Origin: Pseudomonadales bacterium
GTDB taxonomy: Bacteria > Pseudomonadota > Gammaproteobacteria > Pseudomonadales > Ketobacteraceae
DNA: 64,000 bases
Direction: 5' to 3'
NCBI GenBank assembly: GCA_002708905.1
Contig: PAPM01000030.1
Coordinates: 107,333 to 171,332 of the forward strand
Below, in pieces: positions 1 to 8,514 of this stretch. Each line of letters starts with the position of its first letter. The first letter of the stretch is position 1. A program made the translations under genes and the position numbers. Below the pieces are notes generated by a model that did not search any database, was not told the DNA's origin, and worked only from the letters and a program-made list of their open reading frames with translations.

Positions 1-49
1 CATTACGCGTTAATCTGACCTCGCTGCCGTAATCATATGCAGGCTTCAT
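1..49 (-). CDS. nifZ: NifZ, N-terminal fragment cut by window edge
   Basis: An ATG at 49 opens a frame that runs off the left edge and encodes MKPAYDYGSEVRLTRN. This matches the conserved NifZ N-terminus (M-x-P-x-Y-x-Y-G-x-E-V-R). A GAGG ribosome site sits six bases before the ATG. NifZ helps assemble the P-cluster of the MoFe protein. It follows nifW directly, as in Azotobacter. Only 16 codons are visible, so the call rests on motif plus position. Confidence 0.82.
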   Translation of the reverse strand, partial: MKPAYDYGSEVRLTRN

Positions 50-88
50 GGATCACCTCGACTTCTGATGACTGAGTGGCTTGTCGAT

Positions 89-439
89 TTATTTCAGCAA
101 TGCATCCACCGAAACGAATGTAGTCTGCGGCCCCTGCATCTTGAATACCTTGAATACCTTTTCCGTCAGGGCATCGGATTCAACAAAGTCCTGGTATGCC
201 TGGGTCAGCAATGCCTTGTACAAGGCTGCCATGGCGTCGTCATTGCCTTCGTATTGTTCAACCATCTCGTGATTCTGGTTCAGGTAGTCATGGAACCGCT
301 GCATGATGTGGAGGCGGTTGACATGAACTACACTGGGGTCAAAGGGTATTTCGAAGAACACCAGAAAATCCTCTGCGGAACTCAATTCCTCCATCAGGTC
401 TTCCAGTTCACCCTCTTGGTATTTGGTTTCAGTACTCAT
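89..439 (-). CDS. nifW: NifW, nitrogenase-stabilizing/protective protein
   Basis: The 116-residue protein has the NifW pattern: a short acidic N-terminus, the ELSSAEDFLVFFEIPFDP segment, then HIMQRFHDYL. NifW binds the MoFe protein and contributes to its maturation and oxygen protection. The size fits the family (about 100-120 aa). A GAGG site precedes the ATG at 439. It lies between the TPR-like gene and nifZ, at the 3' end of the iscA-nifUSV unit. Confidence 0.93.
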   Translation of the reverse strand: MSTETKYQEGELEDLMEELSSAEDFLVFFEIPFDPSVVHVNRLHIMQRFHDYLNQNHEMVEQYEGNDDAMAALYKALLTQAYQDFVESDALTEKVFKVFKMQGPQTTFVSVDALLK

Positions 440-475
440 GTCATTTACCTCATTGATTGAGTGGTAGCGCTGCGT

Positions 476-994
476 TTATTCGGTAGCAGAACCGGCGCGA
501 GTTACAACAGCAGGCCCCATCGCCTGCAGTAAAACCCGTGCGCCGAGTCGGTCGTTGTTATCCAGGGCGATCACCTTGTTGAGCATGGCAACCCCTTCCT
601 GAATATTCCCCATGCGCAGATTCAGGTAACCTGCTCCTTTCAAAGCCAGCAAATAAAACCTGACCACGGTGAAAGACTGCATAACCCCGTTGGCAAGATC
701 GGAAAACTCCACTTCGCGCCAGTGCACGGGGAAACCGATTTCGCCAGCCACAGCAGCCATGGCTTCGTAAGCGATCTTCAATGCTTCTTCGTATCGATGT
801 TGGTAGTAATAGAAGCGATAAAGCGCAACCAGTACCGATAAATTGAGAGGGGCGATGTCATACGCTTTCAGTAAGCAGGCTTCAGCTCCACCATCCGAGT
901 ATTGTTCGGAGGCAGATTGAATCAGCTCTGCAACATCCTGGGGCATCTCTTCATCGAAATAGAGTTTTTGCCCTTCAAAATCCTGTAAATCCAT
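476..994 (-). CDS. TPR-like nif-cluster protein of unknown function
   Basis: This 172-residue protein has helical repeats that read as tetratricopeptide-like: a YRFYYYQHRYEEALKIAYEA segment near residues 55-80, and GYLNLRMGNIQEGVAMLNKV near 120-145. It has no signal peptide or metal motif. Its slot between cysE and nifW is the same as that of an uncharacterised ORF in Azotobacter-type nif clusters. AGGA precedes the ATG at 994. A scaffold or chaperone role in nitrogenase maturation is inferred from context only. Confidence 0.8.
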   Translation of the reverse strand: MDLQDFEGQKLYFDEEMPQDVAELIQSASEQYSDGGAEACLLKAYDIAPLNLSVLVALYRFYYYQHRYEEALKIAYEAMAAVAGEIGFPVHWREVEFSDLANGVMQSFTVVRFYLLALKGAGYLNLRMGNIQEGVAMLNKVIALDNNDRLGARVLLQAMGPAVVTRAGSATE

Positions 995-1006
995 AGTCTT
1001 CGTCCT

Positions 1007-1804
1007 TTAAACCCGCTTAAGTGCTCGTTCCACTTTGCCGCCAGGACAATCATCCTTGCACACCTGATTATCAACATCGCAATCTGCGTATCCCGTGGCA
1101 GCCAGTCCGGTATTCAACTGCCCTTCCAGGGCGTCGATCCGTTCCAGTAAACATGCAATGGCTTTGCCAACCGGGTCCGGGATCAAATGATGATCAAGGT
1201 CGATGCCATAGGGATTCAGCTGTCCCACTTCGCGCAACTTCACGATCTTGCCGGGGATACCCACTACCGTGCAGCCGTTGGGCACATCTTCCACCACCAC
1301 CGAGTTGGCACCCACTCGACAGTTGTCACCCACGGTGATATTGCCGAGGATTTTGGCACCACAGCCAACCATAACGCCGTTACCCAGGGTAGGATGGCGC
1401 TTACCTTTATTCCAGCTGGTACCCCCAAGAGTAACGCCGTGGTAAAGAGTGACGTCGTTGCCGACAATGGCGGTTTCGCCCACCACCACGCAAGCACCAT
1501 GGTCGATGAAAAAGCGTTCGCCGATTTGGGCACCGGGATGAATATCCACATTACTGATGAAACGACCGATAAACGACAACAAACGGGCTGGATAACGCCA
1601 GCCTTTCAACCACAGCCGGCTGGCGATACGATGCAACATCACCGCGTGTACACCGGGATAGGTGGTCAACACTTCAAACACATTGCGCGCCGCAGGATCC
1701 CGTTGAAAGACACTGGCAATGTCATCTTTCAACTGACGGAATAAACTTTTTCTGGGCTGAGCATTGATTACTGCACTACTGCTATGGCTGGCATGGTTTG
1801 GCAT
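1007..1804 (-). CDS. cysE1: Serine O-acetyltransferase, nif-associated (CysE1/NifP)
   Basis: It makes O-acetylserine from serine and acetyl-CoA, feeding the extra cysteine needed for Fe-S and cofactor sulfur. The 265-residue protein has an N-terminal helical domain, then left-handed beta-helix hexapeptide repeats from about 85 to 190 with the SAT signature [15 protein letters not shown]. The C-terminus carries a cysteine-bearing tail ([13 protein letters not shown]) unlike housekeeping CysE. Its start overlaps the end of nifV by 37 bases, which suggests translational coupling. GGAG precedes the ATG. Confidence 0.93.
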   Translation of the reverse strand: MPNHASHSSSAVINAQPRKSLFRQLKDDIASVFQRDPAARNVFEVLTTYPGVHAVMLHRIASRLWLKGWRYPARLLSFIGRFISNVDIHPGAQIGERFFIDHGACVVVGETAIVGNDVTLYHGVTLGGTSWNKGKRHPTLGNGVMVGCGAKILGNITVGDNCRVGANSVVVEDVPNGCTVVGIPGKIVKLREVGQLNPYGIDLDHHLIPDPVGKAIACLLERIDALEGQLNTGLAATGYADCDVDNQVCKDDCPGGKVERALKRV

Positions 1805-2982
1805 GACTCTGCTCCAAGTTGACTCGGCTGGTTTTTACCCTTCAGCGCGCCATTGTTGACGATGGACACATACAGCAATAACAAATCTTTTGGCTGTGGG
1901 CTGCGCTTGGTACGGGTGACTTCCTGGCGAACCTGTTGCAGCAGGATGGGTACCTGCCAATCCGCCAGTTCTACTCCCAGATCCTGGTACGCTTTTATCA
2001 GCATATGCTTGCCGGAATGCTTGCCCAGCACCATGCTGTGTTCCCGACCCACTTCACTGGGGTCCAGGCCTTGGTAATTGCGTGAATCTTTCATCAGGCC
2101 ATCCACGTGGATACCCGCTTCGTGGGTAAAGACACCTTGTCCCACAATACTTTTCTGCCAACCCACCAAACGGCCGGAGGCCTGTTCCACCAGACTGGAC
2201 AGTGCGGGCACACCCAGGCTGTCCACACCGGTATCGATGCCGTGCAGGTTTTTCAGGCCCAGCACACATTCTTCCAATGCGGCGTTACCGGCGCGCTCAC
2301 CCAAGCCATTGACAGTGGTGTTGATATGGGTTGCACCACCCAGCACCGCCGCCAGGGTATTGGCGGTAGCCAAACCGTAGTCGTCGTGGGCATGCATTTC
2401 GATTTCCAGATCGGTACTGGCCCGCAGCTGTTGGATCTTCTGCATGACCGAAAAGGGTTCCATGATGCCAACCGTATCGGCATAACGGATGCGGCGGGCA
2501 CCTGCCTTCTGGGAGACTTCTGCCACCCGCTTTAAGAAATCCATGTCTGCGCGGGATGAATCCTCGCATCCCACGCAGACATCGAATCCCATGTCCAGCG
2601 CGGTACGAACCAAACGCTGTATTTGGGTGATGACCCAGCCCCGGTCCCGACGCAGTTTGTTCAGAATCTGCTGATCCGATACCGGTATGGATAAATCCAC
2701 AATATCCACACCGACGCTCTGCACCGCTAGCAGATCTGCATCAAACATCCGGCACCAGGCCATCAACTTGGACGGCAATCGGAGATCGGCTATGGCCTGC
2801 ATCACCTCTCGTTCTTCCTCACCCATGGCAGGAATTCCGATTTCAAGCTCACCGACACCAATGTTGGATAACTGCTGGGCAATGGCCAGTTTTTCCTCCG
2901 CCGTAAAGGCGACTCCGGCGCTTTGCTCACCATCCCGCAGGGTGGTGTCGTTGATCATGACTCGAGGTTGATGAAGGCTCAT
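1768..2982 (-). CDS. nifV: Homocitrate synthase NifV
   Basis: It condenses acetyl-CoA and 2-oxoglutarate to homocitrate, the organic ligand of FeMo-co. The 404-residue protein opens with [17 protein letters not shown] (the alpha-IPM/homocitrate synthase signature), has the [13 protein letters not shown] metal-binding HxH motif near residue 200 and [13 protein letters not shown]. It is about 20 residues longer than typical NifV because of a C-terminal tail. It is preceded closely by nifS and overlaps cysE1. Confidence 0.96.
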   Translation of the reverse strand: MSLHQPRVMINDTTLRDGEQSAGVAFTAEEKLAIAQQLSNIGVGELEIGIPAMGEEEREVMQAIADLRLPSKLMAWCRMFDADLLAVQSVGVDIVDLSIPVSDQQILNKLRRDRGWVITQIQRLVRTALDMGFDVCVGCEDSSRADMDFLKRVAEVSQKAGARRIRYADTVGIMEPFSVMQKIQQLRASTDLEIEMHAHDDYGLATANTLAAVLGGATHINTTVNGLGERAGNAALEECVLGLKNLHGIDTGVDSLGVPALSSLVEQASGRLVGWQKSIVGQGVFTHEAGIHVDGLMKDSRNYQGLDPSEVGREHSMVLGKHSGKHMLIKAYQDLGVELADWQVPILLQQVRQEVTRTKRSPQPKDLLLLYVSIVNNGALKGKNQPSQLGAESCQTMPAIAVVQ

Positions 2983-3006
2983 AACAACTACCTCTCTACA
3001 TTGCCG

Positions 3007-4215
3007 TTAGGCGTATACAGGTGCAAACGCCTGTTCGGGGTTCTCTACCGGGCCATTTTCGCCCCAGTAGGGAGACAACTTACGCAGCTTGGCCACGATG
3101 GGTGGCACGGCTTCGATGACCCGTTCAACTTCGTCCATGGTGTTGTAGCGTGACAGAGAAAACCGCACTGTGCCGTGAGCAGCGGTATAGGGAATACCCA
3201 TGGCTTTCATTACATGGGAAGGTTCCAGTGATCCGGAGGTGCAGGCAGAACCACTGGATGCAGCAATACCCATTTTGTTCATCAACAACAGGATGGCTTC
3301 CCCTTCGATGTATTCGAAGGCAATGTTCAGGGTGTTGGGCAGGCGGTTGTCTACGTCGCCAGTAGGAAACGCATTGGGCACTGCAGCCAGAATGCCTTCC
3401 TGGAGACGATCACGCATGGCTTTTACCTGCACGTTCTCGAACTCCATATGCTCCATGGCTTGTTCGCAGGCCAGACCCAGACCAACGATGCTGGCAGCGT
3501 TTTCAGTACCGGCTCGACGGCCGCGCTCTTGATGACCACCACGCAGCAAGGGACGAAAACGGGTACCGCGCTTCAGGTACAACACCCCCACACCTTTCGG
3601 TGCATGCAGTTTGTGACCGGACAGCGACAACATATGAATCGCGGTGTCCTGCAGATTCATGGGGATCTTGCCCACAGCCTGCACGGCATCGGTGTGGAAC
3701 AGGATGCCGGCTTCGTCCGCCATCTCAGCCATCTTCTCCACCGGGAAAATAGTACCGGTTTCGTTGTTGGCCCACATCACGCTGACCACAGCCACTTCAT
3801 CAGTCAACAACTTGGCGTATTCGTCCAGATCCAGACGACCTTTGCTGTCCACTTTTAATTTGTGGACGATGTAGCCTTCTGTTTCCAGGTACTCGCACAG
3901 GTTCAGAACCGCAGGGTGCTCCACCACTGTGGTAATGATTTCCTTACGCTCCGGATTCGCCTTCAGGGCAGACAGAATTGCAGTGGAGTCTGACTCAGAT
4001 CCGCAGGAGGTGAAAATGATTTCTGAATCATGCTCGGCACCCAAAATTTTCTGCACCTGGCCACGGGCTTTTTTCAGCGCCATGCCCACTTTGTTACCAA
4101 AGCTGTGCAAAGAAGAAGGATTACCGAACTGCTCAGTGAAGAAAGGCAGCATGGCATCGACAATTGCCGGGTCCACCATGGTGGTCGCATTGTTATCCAG
4201 ATAGATATCGCTCAT
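3007..4215 (-). CDS. nifS: Cysteine desulfurase NifS
   Basis: This PLP enzyme releases sulfur from cysteine for assembly of nitrogenase clusters on NifU. The 402-residue protein has YLDNNATT at the N-terminus, the PLP lysine in SLSGHKLHAPKGVG, and the mobile catalytic cysteine loop SSGSACTSGSLEPSHV. It lies 17 bases downstream of nifU and is followed by nifV, the usual order. Confidence 0.97.
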   Translation of the reverse strand: MSDIYLDNNATTMVDPAIVDAMLPFFTEQFGNPSSLHSFGNKVGMALKKARGQVQKILGAEHDSEIIFTSCGSESDSTAILSALKANPERKEIITTVVEHPAVLNLCEYLETEGYIVHKLKVDSKGRLDLDEYAKLLTDEVAVVSVMWANNETGTIFPVEKMAEMADEAGILFHTDAVQAVGKIPMNLQDTAIHMLSLSGHKLHAPKGVGVLYLKRGTRFRPLLRGGHQERGRRAGTENAASIVGLGLACEQAMEHMEFENVQVKAMRDRLQEGILAAVPNAFPTGDVDNRLPNTLNIAFEYIEGEAILLLMNKMGIAASSGSACTSGSLEPSHVMKAMGIPYTAAHGTVRFSLSRYNTMDEVERVIEAVPPIVAKLRKLSPYWGENGPVENPEQAFAPVYA

Positions 4216-4232
4216 GACTCTCTCCTCTCTTC

Positions 4233-5183
4233 TTAAGCAGCAGGACGTTCGCTGGCTGGGATAACCTTGATGAATTCACCCATGGCTTCAATCAGTTTCT
4301 GTTGAATACCACCCAGAGTCATCGCCGCCATCTGACAACCGCTACAGGCACCCACCAGGTTGACGTATACGGTCTTGCCGTCCACATCCACTAGCTCAAC
4401 ATCACCGTTGTCAGCGCGCAGGGCAGGACGCATGGCTTCCAGCACTTCTTCAATTTTGCGGATGCGCTGAACCAGGGTCAGGCCGCCTTTCGCAGCGGCT
4501 GGGGCTGCAGCAGGTACGGCGCCAGGCACTTCGATTTCCACCAGATCAGGTTTCTTCTTCTCAACCTTTTTCGCTTTCTTCTTGCCGGAGGCAGCAGGTA
4601 CGAAGGTTTCACCGCGGGCCGCCATTTCTTCAGTCAACAGGTTTTCAATGGCTTCATGGCAGGAAGAACAACCACCACCGGCTTTGGTGTAGTTAGTTAC
4701 TTCTTCCACGCTGCTCAGGTTGTTGGCCTTGATGGTGTCGCGCACCATGACTTCGTCGATGGCAAAACACTTACAGACCAGTGCACCCTCTTCGTGATCG
4801 TCGCTCCACTCTTCACCACGGTAGTTGGCAACGGCGGCTTGCAGAGCTTCACGCCCCATCACAGAGCAGTGCATTTTTTCAGGGGGCAGGCCATCCAGAA
4901 AATCCGCAATATCCTGATTGGAAATTTGCAGCGCTTCATCCAACGTTTTGCCTTTCACCATTTCTGTCAGGGCAGAAGAAGAAGCAATCGCAGAACCACA
5001 GCCGAAGGTTTGGAAGCCGGCGTCCAGAATAATTTCCGTTTCCGGCTCCACTTTCAGAGTCAATCGCAGAGCGTCGCCGCAACTGATGGAACCTACATCG
5101 CCCACACCATTAGCGTCTGCTACTGCGCCGGCATTCTTCGGGTTGTAGAAATGTTCTTTAACTTTTTCTGAGTAATCCCACAT
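4233..5183 (-). CDS. nifU: NifU, modular Fe-S cluster scaffold
   Basis: This is a three-part scaffold for nitrogenase Fe-S clusters. The 316-residue protein has an IscU-like N-terminal domain ([22 protein letters not shown]), a central permanent [2Fe-2S] domain ([11 protein letters not shown] ... [15 protein letters not shown]) and a C-terminal Nfu domain with [16 protein letters not shown] lysine-rich linker around residues 200-230 separates the last two parts. Length and order match Azotobacter NifU. Confidence 0.97.
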   Translation of the reverse strand: MWDYSEKVKEHFYNPKNAGAVADANGVGDVGSISCGDALRLTLKVEPETEIILDAGFQTFGCGSAIASSSALTEMVKGKTLDEALQISNQDIADFLDGLPPEKMHCSVMGREALQAAVANYRGEEWSDDHEEGALVCKCFAIDEVMVRDTIKANNLSSVEEVTNYTKAGGGCSSCHEAIENLLTEEMAARGETFVPAASGKKKAKKVEKKKPDLVEIEVPGAVPAAAPAAAKGGLTLVQRIRKIEEVLEAMRPALRADNGDVELVDVDGKTVYVNLVGACSGCQMAAMTLGGIQQKLIEAMGEFIKVIPASERPAA

Positions 5184-5253
5184 GGTCTCAGCTCTCCTGG
5201 TGCGATTCGTTTAGTCGGGGTCGGGTATCGACACTTACGTACTTAGCAGCTAC

Positions 5254-5577
5254 TTAACCGCTGAATGATTTGCCACAGCCGCAGGCGCCCGCTGCGTTTG
5301 GATTTTCAAATTTGAATCCGCTGCCTTCCAAACCATCCAGGAAGTCCACCGTAACGCCCAGAAGAAGAGGTGCACTGCTGGGATCTACCAACACTTTCAC
5401 ACCGGGGAATTCCACCACTTCATCATCTTGCGCTGCAGCTTCCTCAAGGCGCATGCCATACTGGAGTCCTGAGCAGCCCCCACTCTCAACTTTGATACGC
5501 AAGCCAGCGATGGGTTTTTCGGCAGAATCAATGAAGCGTCTAACAGCAGATACGGCGTTGTCGGTGAGGTGTATCAT
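5254..5577 (-). CDS. iscA: Nif-type A-type Fe-S carrier (IscA/HesB)
   Basis: This is an A-type carrier that accepts or transfers Fe-S clusters in nitrogenase biogenesis. The 107-residue protein has the three family cysteines: SGGCSGLQYGM and the C-terminal CGCGKSF. A longer frame starts at 5619. That start lies only about 8 bases from the predicted transcription start, and the ATG at 5577 has GGAGA at good spacing, so I use 5577. It is the first gene of the nifUSV unit. Confidence 0.92.
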   Translation of the reverse strand: MIHLTDNAVSAVRRFIDSAEKPIAGLRIKVESGGCSGLQYGMRLEEAAAQDDEVVEFPGVKVLVDPSSAPLLLGVTVDFLDGLEGSGFKFENPNAAGACGCGKSFSG

Positions 5578-5637
5578 GGCAGTTTCTCCGGTAGCTAAAG
5601 CGTTAGGGAATCGATACATAAGGTACCAGAGAGATTT

Positions 5638-5653
5638 TGCAAGCCATGTGCCA
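5638..5653 (-). promoter_or_regulatory. Sigma-54 promoter of iscA-nifUSV operon
   Basis: The minus strand reads TGGCAC-ATGGC-TTGCA, a full match to the -24/-12 consensus with correct GG-N10-GC spacing. It predicts transcription from about 5627, roughly 50 bases before the iscA ATG. A perfect NifA-type site lies about 130 bases upstream at 5750-5765. Confidence 0.9.
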
Positions 5654-5749
5654 CTGGTTTTGCCAACAGGATTTTTCCTTGTTTTTCATGCAGTTAATGA
5701 TTTTTGAAATAAGAATTTGGCTGTCGGAAACTCCACGGCAGCCTGGCTT

Positions 5750-5765
5750 TGTCGCAATCACGACA
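5750..5765. promoter_or_regulatory. NifA upstream activator site for iscA-nifUSV
   Basis: The sequence TGT-CGCAATCACG-ACA fits the NifA UAS (TGT-N10-ACA) exactly and sits about 130 bases upstream of the predicted start, a normal enhancer distance. A second near-match with ACG instead of ACA lies at 5722-5737. Confidence 0.75.
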
Positions 5766-5795
5766 GGCCGCAGCTTTGTAGCGAAGAAACAATTG

Positions 5796-6575
5796 TCAGA
5801 GAGGCAACAATTGGTAGGAGACAGAGTCAACAAAGATGTTGGTACCGCCCCCTTCCATCAGAATTTGCAGCAATAAATCAGGCTGGTTAATGCGAACGCC
5901 GGCAAGATAGTCAACACCAAAATCCCCCCACTCCGATAACCAGGGCAGGCTCGGCCCCATCAATACCACTGTTGCCCGTTGGCTCAGACTCAACAAATGG
6001 GGGAGGGTTTTGTTGGCAATACTACTGGCAGTGATAAACACCCAATCCGCCTGGGGCAATACCCAGTTGGCCGCCGCATCCGGTAGGTCACCTGCCCCCG
6101 GACGCCGTTCAATACAACTGAAATCAAAATGGTCTCGATAGCGATCCAATCCCGGATAACGGCCGATAATGGCTACTTTGGCGCCGCTTAATTCCGGCTT
6201 GAAATGTTCAAAGACAGAAAGATGAGGCGCTGGAGAAAAACTCAGCGCCTGTGCCTTATTAAGCAAAGGAGAATTGTGATTGATGAGCGCGTTAACCACT
6301 GCTGTGCCCACCACAGCTTCACTGCTGTTCCAGCTGGACAACCAGGGTACCAGCTCTGCTGTATTACGCCCGGATAGACTTCCGGGCCAGGGTAAATTAC
6401 GGGGCGATTCCGTTGGGCTAAAGCAGATTCCATATCCGCTTGAACCATCCTCGATTTTCACGGCAGCCCGGGACCAACTTAACCCCAACGCCATGTGCTG
6501 CAATACCGCTGAACGGCTTTGCGCCCGATCCATAATCAGACGATACAGCTGATTGGCATCCACGATGGACGGCAT
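5796..6575 (-). CDS. DUF4213/DUF364 Rossmann-like protein in nif operon
   Basis: The 259-residue protein shows the two-part DUF4213 + DUF364 layout: an N-terminal domain with GLSWSRAAVKIEDGSSGYG, and a C-terminal Rossmann-like half (GAKVAIIGRYPGLDRYRD, VFITASSIANKTLPHLLSLS, VVLMGPSLPWLSEW). The family has been suggested to handle heavy metals or metal chelates, and some members are nif-linked. It is the last gene of the nifE unit. A GTG start at 6584 overlapping the upstream stop is possible; I prefer the ATG. A role in molybdenum or iron handling is inference. Confidence 0.8.
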   Translation of the reverse strand: MPSIVDANQLYRLIMDRAQSRSAVLQHMALGLSWSRAAVKIEDGSSGYGICFSPTESPRNLPWPGSLSGRNTAELVPWLSSWNSSEAVVGTAVVNALINHNSPLLNKAQALSFSPAPHLSVFEHFKPELSGAKVAIIGRYPGLDRYRDHFDFSCIERRPGAGDLPDAAANWVLPQADWVFITASSIANKTLPHLLSLSQRATVVLMGPSLPWLSEWGDFGVDYLAGVRINQPDLLLQILMEGGGTNIFVDSVSYQLLPL

Positions 6576-6576
6576 T

Positions 6577-6951
6577 TTATGCACCCAGGGCTGGCAGCAA
6601 TTTCAACTCGGACTTAAGTCGTTCCTGGGTGCCCCAGGTTGTCACACCTTCAACAAACCAACGTTCGTCTGTCGGGTGGGGCACCAGCACATCGAACTCG
6701 GCAAACACCTGGCCACCCTGATGGATCAGTACGCTTCCCAGCTTGGTACCGGATGAACTGCGCCATTCTCCCGAAAACGTCTGACTGCCGTCAAACGGAT
6801 CGGTTTGCATTTCATGGCTGGTGAGTTGATCCGGTATACGATCCTGTAGATGCCCCAGCCCGGCACGCTCCAGCTCCGCCACCAAGGCCGCCTGGATCTG
6901 TGCCAGACTGGAAAGAGCAGATTGCTCTCGGCTATCAAGCTCAGTTGCCAT
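6577..6951 (-). CDS. Conserved nif-operon protein of unknown function
   Basis: I do not recognise a named domain in this 124-residue protein. Residues 1-45 are helical and charged. The rest reads as beta-rich (GSQTFSGEWRSSSGTKLGSV, GQVFAEFDVLVPHPTDERWF), with WFVEGVTTWGT near the end. There is no signal peptide and no cysteines. It lies 6 bases after the ferredoxin gene and abuts the DUF364 gene. The same kind of small protein accompanies ferredoxins in Azotobacter-type nif clusters. Function unknown. Confidence 0.75.
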   Translation of the reverse strand: MATELDSREQSALSSLAQIQAALVAELERAGLGHLQDRIPDQLTSHEMQTDPFDGSQTFSGEWRSSSGTKLGSVLIHQGGQVFAEFDVLVPHPTDERWFVEGVTTWGTQERLKSELKLLPALGA

Positions 6952-6957
6952 GAGCGA

Positions 6958-7284
6958 CTAACCCCACACCTGTTCCGGGGCAAGCTTTTCGGTGACAACT
7001 TCACCCCCCACAAGATGCTGGTCAATTATTTGATCCACATCTTCCGGCTGTACGTTCATGTACAAATGAGCACCCGGGAATACCAACACATTGGCACCGG
7101 CCTGACAGGGCCCCAAACATGCCGTTGGCACCAGGGAAACCTTGTTAAACAGGTTGCGCGCAATAATGCCCTGAGAAAACGCCGGCATTAACTTATCGGC
7201 GCCTTTCTCAGTACAGCTACTGCGAGGATGACCTGCAGGACGTTGCTGACCGCATATGAATACATGATATTCTGGACGTGGCAT
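6958..7284 (-). CDS. Thioredoxin-like [2Fe-2S] ferredoxin
   Basis: The 108-residue protein has the thioredoxin-like ferredoxin cysteine pattern: C11, C24, then C56 and C60 in ACLGPCQAG. It opens with the family signature HVFICGQQR. Proteins of this type are encoded in the Azotobacter nif cluster and are thought to serve electron supply or cofactor maturation. GGGG precedes the ATG. It lies 6 bases after fdxB. Confidence 0.9.
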   Translation of the reverse strand: MPRPEYHVFICGQQRPAGHPRSSCTEKGADKLMPAFSQGIIARNLFNKVSLVPTACLGPCQAGANVLVFPGAHLYMNVQPEDVDQIIDQHLVGGEVVTEKLAPEQVWG

Positions 7285-7290
7285 GACAAT

Positions 7291-7590
7291 TTACCCCGCT
7301 AGTGATTCGTGAGTGTGGCAATTCTTGGGGCATACTGCCGCACAGGATTTGCAACCAATGCAATCCATAGCGTCTTTGATGCTCATGACCATCATCTCAT
7401 CATCTTCATCATAGAAATCGTCGTCTTCGTCGATTTCCTCACCGCGTTCCACTAACTCGAAAACATCCCGTGGGCAGACTTTATAGCAACGCCCACATCC
7501 AATGCAGGTTGACGCATTCAGCTCGGTTACGAACTCCGGCACCCATTCCTCACCGCCACGGGTACGGCCGACTATTACACCATCTGTCAT
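7291..7590 (-). CDS. fdxB: Nif-specific ferredoxin III (FdxB)
   Basis: This 99-residue protein is a 2[4Fe-4S]-type ferredoxin. It has two clean CX2CX2CX3C motifs at C29-C32-C35-C39 and C77-C80-C83-C87. Between them is a strikingly acidic stretch (residues 51-65, mostly Asp and Glu). It likely donates electrons in FeMo-co synthesis or nitrogenase turnover. AGAGG precedes the ATG. It follows the CCE_0567 gene in the nifE unit. Confidence 0.93.
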   Translation of the reverse strand: MTDGVIVGRTRGGEEWVPEFVTELNASTCIGCGRCYKVCPRDVFELVERGEEIDEDDDFYDEDDEMMVMSIKDAMDCIGCKSCAAVCPKNCHTHESLAG

Positions 7591-7657
7591 GACACACCTC
7601 TCTCCACACCCCTCTCACAGGTGCCGGTTGATTTACTACATGGTTACTGATTCAGTC

Positions 7658-7867
7658 TCAGCCTTTTTCCGCTGCTTCGTAACGGGCTTTGGCACTGGCC
7701 CAATCTTCACAGGCAGCGACCGCCTGAGCGGCCAGTTCCGGCAGATTTTGATAGTCGCTCCACAGGCTGTCTTCCACCACATCGTGAATTTTGGAAGCCC
7801 AGTCAGTGGCGACCCTTTTTTTGCTGCTGACTTCTTTTTTCAGCGCTTTCAATTCATCATCAGTCAT
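7658..7867 (-). CDS. CCE_0567-family nif metalloprotein (DUF683)
   Basis: The 69-residue helical protein starts MTDDELKALKKEVSSKK and ends in a second helix (LAAQAVAACEDWASAKARYE), matching the DUF683/CCE_0567 two-helix family found beside nifX and DUF269. A longer frame begins at 7927. GGGGAG lies at the right distance from the ATG at 7867, and family members begin there, so I use 7867. Confidence 0.88.
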   Translation of the reverse strand: MTDDELKALKKEVSSKKRVATDWASKIHDVVEDSLWSDYQNLPELAAQAVAACEDWASAKARYEAAEKG

Positions 7868-7941
7868 TGGATTTCTCCCCTTCTCATTGGCAATAATAAA
7901 GCCATTGTCAACGTTTAAGCTTTGCAACTACAGTTCTACAA

Positions 7942-8412
7942 CTACAACTTGGCAACATCCCGGTGATCATTCACCAAAGTGATGGCTTTGCTAGTCACCT
8001 TTTCCACTTCAGCAATCAGCTTATCCAGCGAGTCAAAACCAAAACGGTGAACATCCCTCAGCGTTTTATCAACCACGATCAATTTTCCAACTACCACTAT
8101 CGCGCGGCCAAAGCCTTCGTGAGTCAAGTTCACCATGGGTACAGCCATCAAACCGCATTCAACCTCAATGGTGGAAGCGATGGCGTTGTAATAGGCTTTC
8201 AAGCGTGAAATAGTGGTTTCATCAGGGTCACCCACCACTGGAATTTCACGGCGCCGTTCCTTGGTCAGGATCAAGGGATCCAGTACTTTAGCGTCACTCC
8301 AGGTATCGTAAGTACCATAACTGTCCAGCGCACGCAGCTGGGTCACCACCTGCTTCACAAAAGGGTGGGTCAGGAGTGGATTCGAGTCTTCAACTACTAC
8401 GGCTTCAGTCAT
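7942..8412 (-). CDS. NifX-associated protein (DUF269)
   Basis: The 156-residue protein matches the NifX-associated family: HPFVKQVVTQLRALDSYGTYDTW, LKAYYNAIASTIE, GFGRAIVVVGKLIVVDKTLRDVHRFGF. It is thought to assist FeMo-co precursor handling next to NifX. AGAGG precedes the ATG at 8412. The spacer to nifX consists mostly of four 17-bp tandem repeats (8424-8491). Confidence 0.94.
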   Translation of the reverse strand: MTEAVVVEDSNPLLTHPFVKQVVTQLRALDSYGTYDTWSDAKVLDPLILTKERRREIPVVGDPDETTISRLKAYYNAIASTIEVECGLMAVPMVNLTHEGFGRAIVVVGKLIVVDKTLRDVHRFGFDSLDKLIAEVEKVTSKAITLVNDHRDVAKL

Positions 8413-8423
8413 GGTGTGCCTCT

Positions 8424-8491
8424 CTATTTAAGATGTTGCCCTATTTAAGATGTTGCCCTATTTAAGATGTTGCCCTATTTAAGATGTTGCC
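8424..8491. repeat. Four perfect 17-bp tandem repeats between nifX and DUF269 gene
   Basis: The unit CTATTTAAGATGTTGCC occurs four times without a mismatch or gap. On the transcribed (minus) strand it reads GGCAACATCTTAAATAG. It fills most of the 102-base spacer between the nifX stop and the DUF269 ATG, just upstream of the latter's ribosome site. Such perfect copies point to recent slippage or to a maintained RNA/DNA element. Confidence 0.97.
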
Positions 8492-8514
8492 AGTTTGGAT
8501 ATTTCAATTTCGTT

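Noticed and set aside
5722..5737. Second NifA site (TGT-N10-ACG) before iscA
   Set aside because: One invariant base differs and a perfect site is 28 bases further upstream. Kept only as a note.
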